The translations under genes were made by a program, and so were the position numbers. A stretch of 64,000 bases of DNA. It comes from JAAYUH01 sp964640995. GTDB lineage: Bacteria > Caldisericota > Caldisericia > B22-G15. Under the pieces are notes generated by a model. That model saw nothing but the letters and a program-made list of their open reading frames with translations, was not told the DNA's origin and searched no databases. Within the stretch, counting starts at the first letter, position 1; each line of letters starts with the position of its first letter. Below, piece by piece: positions 59,169 through 64,000 of this stretch. Where the stretch lies: contig CAZXJJ010000002.1 in assembly GCA_964640995.1 (NCBI GenBank), forward strand, positions 124,001-188,000, written 5' to 3'.

Positions 59169-59904
59169 ATAAATTTATATATTCTTCAACACTCAAATTT
59201 TCTGGTCTTAAATTTAGATCAAGTGATAAATCTTCACTTATTAAACTAGATAAAACTTTTTTAATCTTTTTTCTTCTTTTTGAAAAAATCTCTTTTAAAA
59301 ATTTTTCATAATTTTCAAATTTTTCTTCCCATAACCTTTTTCTTTTAAAATAAATAAATATAGAATCAACATCGGGTCTTGGATAAAAGTTATTTTTATT
59401 GAAAATTTTGATATTCCTCAAATCAAAAAAAGTTTGTATAAATATTGAAATAGCACCATAACTTTTTGAATTTTCTTTTGATAAAATTCTTTCACCTAAC
59501 TCCTTTTGTATCATGAAATATCCATCAATTAAACCATTAATTTTTGAACATTTTTTTAAAATTTCAGTTGAAGTTGAATATGGAAGATTTGAAAAAAATC
59601 TAAATTTTTCAGGAAAATTTTCTTCTTTTAAAAAATCCATTAATTTTATCTCTATATTTTTATAAAAAATTATATTTTCACATATAATTTCTTTTAATCT
59701 CTCATCTATCTCATAAGAAATTACTTTATTAACTCTTTTTGCTATTTCTTTTGTTACATCCCCTATTCCAGTTCCGACTTCAATAATTATGTCATCTTCA
59801 CTAAAATCTGTTAAATTTATTAATTCTTCTCTATTACCTATGAAAAAATTTTGTCCTAAACTCTTTTTAAATCTAAATTTTTTTAAGAAGTCTTTTTTAT
59901 TCAA
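59128..59904 (-). CDS. rsmA: 16S rRNA dimethyladenosine transferase
   Basis: 258 residues. It dimethylates two adjacent adenosines in the 3' hairpin of 16S rRNA. Motifs: KSLGQNFFIGNRE, IIEVGTGIGDVTKEI (SAM binding) and the catalytic FSNLPYSTSTEI. Overlaps the small membrane protein gene by 4 bases (ATGA). Confidence 0.95.
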   Translation of the reverse strand: MNKKDFLKKFRFKKSLGQNFFIGNREELINLTDFSEDDIIIEVGTGIGDVTKEIAKRVNKVISYEIDERLKEIICENIIFYKNIEIKLMDFLKEENFPEKFRFFSNLPYSTSTEILKKCSKINGLIDGYFMIQKELGERILSKENSKSYGAISIFIQTFFDLRNIKIFNKNNFYPRPDVDSIFIYFKRKRLWEEKFENYEKFLKEIFSKRRKKIKKVLSSLISEDLSLDLNLRPENLSVEEYINLYEIFIRSENKLNT

Positions 59905-60221
59905 AATTTAAGCTCTTCTGAAATATCACCAATTATTGGAATTTTCCAGAATTTTCCAAGAAGCGCCTCTATAAAAGCATATAGCGCAATAAGAAAAACT
60001 ATAACTCCTATTATGTATTTGAAAACCCAACCAATAAAAGGAATCATGCCAAGAACCCAAATAATAACTTCAACAATGAATAAAACAAAACCTTGCTTTG
60101 CATGAGAGTTAACTAATGGATCATCTTTAACTAATACAAGAGGTATTATAAAGAGAAATGGTATGTAACTTATTGCAGAAATTATCCTTTTTTCATCCTC
60201 TCTATCTATTTTTATCTCCAT
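59901..60221 (-). CDS. DUF4870/Tic20-like small membrane protein
   Basis: 106 residues with three to four hydrophobic spans. SAISYIPFLFIIPLV, NSHAKQGFVLFIVE and a GMIPFIGWVF segment match the DUF4870-type family. ATG 60221 follows AGGAGGAGAAAGA; a longer frame from 60284 starts inside the previous gene before this ribosome site and is rejected. Function unknown. It overlaps the upstream gene by 20 bases and rsmA by 4. Confidence 0.8.
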   Translation of the reverse strand: MEIKIDREDEKRIISAISYIPFLFIIPLVLVKDDPLVNSHAKQGFVLFIVEVIIWVLGMIPFIGWVFKYIIGVIVFLIALYAFIEALLGKFWKIPIIGDISEELKF

Positions 60222-60906
60222 TCTTTCTCCTCCTCTTGTTTTTACTCTCTTTAAGTTTTTTGATCTCTTTTTCAAGTTCTTCAATCTTTCTTAAAAGATA
60301 ATCGTTTTTCTCTTCAAGGGTTGTGTCAAGATAAAGTTCAGGCATCATAGGTAAATTAAAGTTTATATCATCATCATATTCAGTTATATCCTCATATGGT
60401 ATTGTATTTATATCTTGTATAATTTGAATCATCCTTTTTTCTTTTAACTCTTCTTCATCTTCAATATCTTTATTGATTTTATTTAAAAGTACAGTTGGAA
60501 CAAAAATAACAATTTTACCATCCTCTGTTTTACCTATAGTGCCATATCTTTCTTTGAATTCAAGAATAAAAGATGGTGAAACCATGTAAATATGATTATC
60601 TTCATCAACAAAAACAACAGATGCCTTTATTGGTTTCTTTTTTTTCAATTCATCAAATTTTTTTATAAAATCTTTAACATAATCACTTTCAATTATTACA
60701 CATTTATCGCCAAAGTGGTAAGAGTTAAAAAATTTAAAATGTTTGCTCATTCCTTTAATTATTGAATGTGTTTTAAGTAGAATAAAAAAAGAATTAGAAT
60801 TCACATAATAACTATTCTTATCTATTTTAACAATCTTTTCAATGTCATCTGTAAAGGTTTCTTTAAGGGTTTTTTTCAATAAAAGTTTAACATCTTCTTT
60901 TATCAT
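60202..60906 (-). CDS. Protein of unknown function with C-terminal coiled coil
   Basis: 234 residues, not recognised. The N-terminal 170 residues mix strands and helices (SYYVNSNSFFILLKTHSII, ASVVFVDEDNHIYMVSPSF, GKIVIFVPTVLLNKI). An acidic stretch (YEDITEYDDDINFNLP) precedes a Lys/Glu coiled coil and a basic end (KNKRRRKNGDKNR). No signal peptide or membrane helix. It heads the gene set with the DUF4870-like gene, rsmA and ispE. Confidence 0.7.
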   Translation of the reverse strand: MIKEDVKLLLKKTLKETFTDDIEKIVKIDKNSYYVNSNSFFILLKTHSIIKGMSKHFKFFNSYHFGDKCVIIESDYVKDFIKKFDELKKKKPIKASVVFVDEDNHIYMVSPSFILEFKERYGTIGKTEDGKIVIFVPTVLLNKINKDIEDEEELKEKRMIQIIQDINTIPYEDITEYDDDINFNLPMMPELYLDTTLEEKNDYLLRKIEELEKEIKKLKESKNKRRRKNGDKNR

Positions 60907-60925
60907 AAATTACATTTTACCACAA

Positions 60926-62200
60926 TTAAAAAGAAATAGTGTATTTTGTTTTTGGTAGAATCCCATAAGGATCAAGAAAAGGTTTTTTGATATCTAATAA
61001 AATATCATAATTAATTCCTGAATGATTTGTTCCAATAACTATTAAATCGAAACTTTTAAGTTTAGTTTTTGTAATCTTTTCGCTCTCTAAAATTTTATCT
61101 TTTACAACAATCTTATCAATAAAAGGATCAAAATATGAAACCTTTATGCCTTTATTAATAAGTAACTCTATAAATTTTAATGGCTGAGAGTTTCTTATAT
61201 CATTAACATCTTTTTTATAAGTGACTCCAATAACAAAAACTTTTTTCTTTTTTAAATATTTTTTGATCTTCTCAAGCCAGAAATAGGGCATGCTTTTATT
61301 TATTAAATTTGAATATTCAATGGAAGAAAATCTAAAGCCCAACTTTTTTCCTCTTTCTACCAAAAACATGGGAACAGTTGGAATACAATCTCCTCCAACT
61401 CCCCAATTTGGATAAAATGGAACAAAACCATATGGTTTGGTTTTAGCACCTTCTATTATTTCAAAAATATCAACTCCTTCTTTTGATGTTAGTTTTGCAA
61501 ATTCATTTATAAAAGAGATATTTATAAATCTAAAACTGTTCTCAAGTAATTTTATGTATTCTGCAACTTTTGTTGATGATACTGGTATAACTCTTGTAAA
61601 GATATGAGAATAAAAGAAAGTTCCAATAGAAAGAGAATCCTTATCAATTCCACTTATAATTTTTGGAATCTCTTCAACTGGATAATCACTTCCTGGATTT
61701 ATTCTTTCAGGAGAAAAACAAAGATAAAAATTTTTACCGCTTTTCTTTAGTTTTGAGTAAATTAATTCTTCTGTTGTTCCAGGTGGTAAAGTACTTTCAA
61801 AAATAATAAGATTACCATCTTTTAAATTCTTTCTTATATCTCTTACAGCTTTCAGAACAAACTTTAATTCAGGATTTTCACTTTCATTTAAAGGGGTTGG
61901 AACAGAAACAATAAAAATATCGATATTTTTAAGATCATCAACTTTATTTGTTGGAAAAAAACTTTTATTTAAAAAATTTTGAATTTCACTATTCTTTACA
62001 TCAACAACATAAGATTTACCTTTTTTTAATAAATTTATCTTCTCAACTGAAAGGTCATATCCAACTACATTAAAACCTCTATTTAAAATGACTCTTGCAA
62101 GAGTTAATCCTACATAACCTAAACCAATTATCCCTATCTTTATTTCTCTATTTTTAATTTTATCTTTTAATTCTAAGAAATTCTCTTCCATATTTTGCAT
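60926..62200 (-). CDS. UDP-sugar dehydrogenase (WecC/UDP-ManNAc dehydrogenase-like)
   Basis: 424 residues. It is an NAD-dependent four-electron oxidoreductase making a UDP-hexuronic acid for surface polysaccharide. Motifs: IGIIGLGYVGLTLARVILN, SVPTPLNESENPEL, FESTLPPGTTEEL, SPERINPGSD, LLENSFRFINISFINEFAKL, and catalytic Cys in GVGGDCIPTVP. The start overlaps enolase by 41 bases; ATG 62191 is an alternative. No other polysaccharide genes are nearby. Confidence 0.88.
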   Translation of the reverse strand: MQNMEENFLELKDKIKNREIKIGIIGLGYVGLTLARVILNRGFNVVGYDLSVEKINLLKKGKSYVVDVKNSEIQNFLNKSFFPTNKVDDLKNIDIFIVSVPTPLNESENPELKFVLKAVRDIRKNLKDGNLIIFESTLPPGTTEELIYSKLKKSGKNFYLCFSPERINPGSDYPVEEIPKIISGIDKDSLSIGTFFYSHIFTRVIPVSSTKVAEYIKLLENSFRFINISFINEFAKLTSKEGVDIFEIIEGAKTKPYGFVPFYPNWGVGGDCIPTVPMFLVERGKKLGFRFSSIEYSNLINKSMPYFWLEKIKKYLKKKKVFVIGVTYKKDVNDIRNSQPLKFIELLINKGIKVSYFDPFIDKIVVKDKILESEKITKTKLKSFDLIVIGTNHSGINYDILLDIKKPFLDPYGILPKTKYTISF

Positions 62201-63431
62201 TATCCTTTAATTCCTCTTCTATTACTATTAATCTATTATATTTTGTAACTCTCTCTCCTCTTGCAGGTGCACCAGTTTTAATTTGAAAACTTTGTGTCGC
62301 AACTGAGAAATCAGAGATAAATGTGTCGGAAGTTTCACCAGATCTATGAGAAATTATATAATTATATCCATATTTTCTTGCAATATTAATAACTTCAAGT
62401 GTTTCTGTGAGAGTTCCAATTTGATTTAGTTTAATAAGAATTGCATTTGCAATACCATTCTCAATTCCAAAAAGAAACTTTTCTTTGTTTGTTACAAAAA
62501 TATCATCTCCAACAATCTGAATTTTATCTTTAACCTCTTTTGTAAACATTTTCCATGATTCATAATCTTCTTCATCAAATGGATCTTCAATTGAAATTAT
62601 TAGATATTTTTCAATTAATTTTAAATAATATTCTATTAAGTCATCTCCATTTATCTCTTTTCCTTCAAAAAAATACTTTCCATCTTTAAAGAAACTTGAT
62701 GCAGCACAGTCAAGTGCTATAAAAATCTCTTCCCCTAACTTATATTTCGTCTTTTCAATTGCTTCAATAATGAGTTTAATTGCTTCTTCATTATTGCTTA
62801 AAAAAGGAGAAAAACCACCTTCATCTCCAATTCCTACTGATAATCCTTTACTTTTCAAAACCTCTTTTAGTTTCATGTAAATTTCAGCACTTGCTTTTAT
62901 TGAATCTTTAAAAGAGTTGAAACCATATGGTACTATCATAAATTCTTGAATATCAATGTTATTTTCTGCATGTTTACCACCATTTATGATATTTAAAAAT
63001 GGAACTGGAAGAACATTAGAGAATAATCCTCCAATATACCTATATAGAGGTATACCCAAAAATGCACTTGCTGCTCTTGCAACTGCAAGAGAAACTCCAA
63101 GAATTGCATTTGCACCAATATTACTTTTATTTTTAGTCCCATCTAAATTGATCATTCTTCTATCAATCTCTTCCTGATCTAAAACATCAATTCCTAAAAT
63201 TTCTGGTGCAATTAAAAGTTCAATATTTTTAATTGCTTTTTGAACTCCTCTTCCAAAAAATCTCTCATCCTCATCTCTTAATTCAACTGCTTCATATTTT
63301 CCTTTTGAAGCACCAGATGGAACTTGAGCAATGCCTTTAAAACCGGATATTGTTGTCACCTCAACTTCAAGAGTAGGATTTCCTCTTGAATCTAAAATCT
63401 CTCTTCCTTTAACCTCAATAATCTCTTCCAT
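62160..63431 (-). CDS. eno: Enolase
   Basis: 423 residues, normal length. It converts 2-phosphoglycerate to phosphoenolpyruvate. Motifs: GREILDSRGNPTLEVEV, GASKGKYEAVELRD, VGDEGGFSP-type segment (GIGDEGGFSPFL), IEDPFDEED, and ISHRSGETSDTFISDFSVA. ATG with AAGGAGGG upstream. Confidence 0.98.
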   Translation of the reverse strand: MEEIIEVKGREILDSRGNPTLEVEVTTISGFKGIAQVPSGASKGKYEAVELRDEDERFFGRGVQKAIKNIELLIAPEILGIDVLDQEEIDRRMINLDGTKNKSNIGANAILGVSLAVARAASAFLGIPLYRYIGGLFSNVLPVPFLNIINGGKHAENNIDIQEFMIVPYGFNSFKDSIKASAEIYMKLKEVLKSKGLSVGIGDEGGFSPFLSNNEEAIKLIIEAIEKTKYKLGEEIFIALDCAASSFFKDGKYFFEGKEINGDDLIEYYLKLIEKYLIISIEDPFDEEDYESWKMFTKEVKDKIQIVGDDIFVTNKEKFLFGIENGIANAILIKLNQIGTLTETLEVINIARKYGYNYIISHRSGETSDTFISDFSVATQSFQIKTGAPARGERVTKYNRLIVIEEELKDNAKYGREFLRIKR

Positions 63432-63448
63432 AAATTCCCTCCTTAAAT

Positions 63449-64000
63449 TTATGATTCAATTGCATAAATTGCAGCACCAATTGCTCCAATAATTTGAGGA
63501 TTTTTTGGTACATTAATTTTAACCTTGAGTATATCCTCAAGTGCTTTTACAACTCCTGAATTTTTTGCAACGCCACCTGTCATTGTAATCTCTTCTTCAT
63601 AATTTACTCTTTTTAAAAGTGTAACTGCTCTTTTTGCAACAGAATAGTTTAGTCCTTTTATTATATCTTCTTTTTTTACACCTTCATGAATAAGTGATAT
63701 TATTTCAGATTCAGCAAATACAGTGCAGATATTTGAAATTTCAATTAAATTATTTGACCTATCATGCAAAAGACCAAATTCATCAAGATCTATTTGAAGA
63801 GCATGAGACATAACCTCAAGAAATCTTCCTGTTCCAGCAGCGCATTTATCATTCATTACAAAATCAAGCACATTTCCCTTATCTCCAAGTTTAATTGCTT
63901 TACTATCTTGCCCTCCAATATCAATAATTGTTTTTGTTTTAGGAAATAAAAAGTATGCACCTTTTGCATGACAAGAAATTTCGGTTTTTGTTAAATCTGT
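63449..64000 (-). CDS. 2-hydroxyacyl-CoA dehydratase activase-like ATPase (BadF/BcrA family), partial
   Basis: 184 codons visible; the start lies beyond the right edge and the frame is open to base 64000. ASKHA-fold ATPase: TEISCHAKGAYFLFP, IIDIGGQDSKAI, the Fe-S Cys in DKCAAGTGRFLEVM, CTVFAESEIISLI, and MTGGVAKNSGVV. Such proteins use ATP to drive an electron into 2-hydroxyacyl-CoA dehydratases or related enzymes in amino acid fermentation. Partner subunits would be expected just outside the window. Confidence 0.92.
   Translation of the reverse strand, partial: TDLTKTEISCHAKGAYFLFPKTKTIIDIGGQDSKAIKLGDKGNVLDFVMNDKCAAGTGRFLEVMSHALQIDLDEFGLLHDRSNNLIEISNICTVFAESEIISLIHEGVKKEDIIKGLNYSVAKRAVTLLKRVNYEEEITMTGGVAKNSGVVKALEDILKVKINVPKNPQIIGAIGAAIYAIES

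Noticed and set aside
60222..60284. Longer start for the DUF4870-like gene
   Set aside because: The extra basic residues overlap the previous coding end and precede the strong AGGAGG site that serves ATG 60221.

Overview
The window is a very AT-rich, densely coded bacterial chromosome segment. Genes often overlap by 4 bases (ATGA or GTGA), Shine-Dalgarno sites are mostly strong (GGAGG), and TTG, GTG and even CTG starts occur. Gene content (fused TAXI-type TRAP transporter, BMP-family nucleoside ABC systems, copper-amine-oxidase-like stalk domains, a 2-hydroxyacyl-CoA dehydratase-type activase, Fhs/FolD/cyclodeaminase folate enzymes, a TrmD-linked SPOUT-like methyltransferase) suggests an anaerobic, probably fermentative organism. 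A deep-branching lineage such as Caldisericota, Atribacterota or Thermotogota fits, but this is inference; no marker in the window fixes the phylum. There is no CRISPR array, prophage or insertion sequence.

Layout. 1-2764 (+): tail of a TIGR04076 protein, then fhs and folD. 2757-7993 (-): first BMP/nucleoside-type ABC operon ending in nth. 8140-12916 (+): TAXI-TRAP receptor, DUF1850 protein, fused TRAP permease and an amine-dehydrogenase-like oxidoreductase. 12913-14595 (-): Roadblock protein and glyA. 14658-22384: nucleoside kinase, uvrC (-), miaA, a PLP enzyme, a GAF-GAF-GGDEF protein, a cyclodeaminase (-) and a ferredoxin. 22423-30813 (+): tRNA-Ser, a TGS-GTPase, a membrane protein, MFS, thrC, a peptidase T-like enzyme, Nudix, xerD-like recombinase and deoB. 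30824-32862 (+): tmRNA followed within 6 bases by a Cas10/Csx11-like HD protein. 32864-37433 (-): second BMP ABC operon. 37546-40596 (+): rpsP, two KH-domain genes, ylqD-like, rimM, trmD and a SPOUT-like methyltransferase. 40579-44982 (-): metal- or metallophore-type ABC uptake operon with DUF364 and an NTPase. 45052-48919 (-): a broken secreted metallopeptidase gene. 49001-53042 (+): phospholipase C-like protein, two tRNAs, uvrA. 53049-54179 (-): two tRNAs and a Spy-like protein. 54245-58426 (+): tatD, a polar amino-acid-type ABC system, lgt. 58308-64000 (-): activase, enolase, nucleotide-sugar dehydrogenase, two small proteins, rsmA, ispE.

Themes. Two nucleoside-type importers plus phosphopentomutase and a nucleoside kinase point to nucleoside scavenging. 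Fhs, FolD, GlyA and a cyclodeaminase/FchA-like protein form a C1-folate network in which FolD has lost key active-site residues, so the cyclodeaminase-family protein may supply the cyclohydrolase step. Three transport operons carry an intrinsic terminator directly after the binding-protein gene, which should raise binding protein over membrane components. Three protein genes begin 5-11 bases after the CCA end of a stable RNA, which implies leaderless mRNAs made by RNA processing.

The best leads for something new are the stand-alone Cas10-like HD protein behind tmRNA, the degenerate FolD with a possible cyclohydrolase substitute, the stalk-domain binding protein in the DUF364/NTPase uptake operon, and the frameshifted metallopeptidase with an exact 8-bp tandem duplication and no canonical start.
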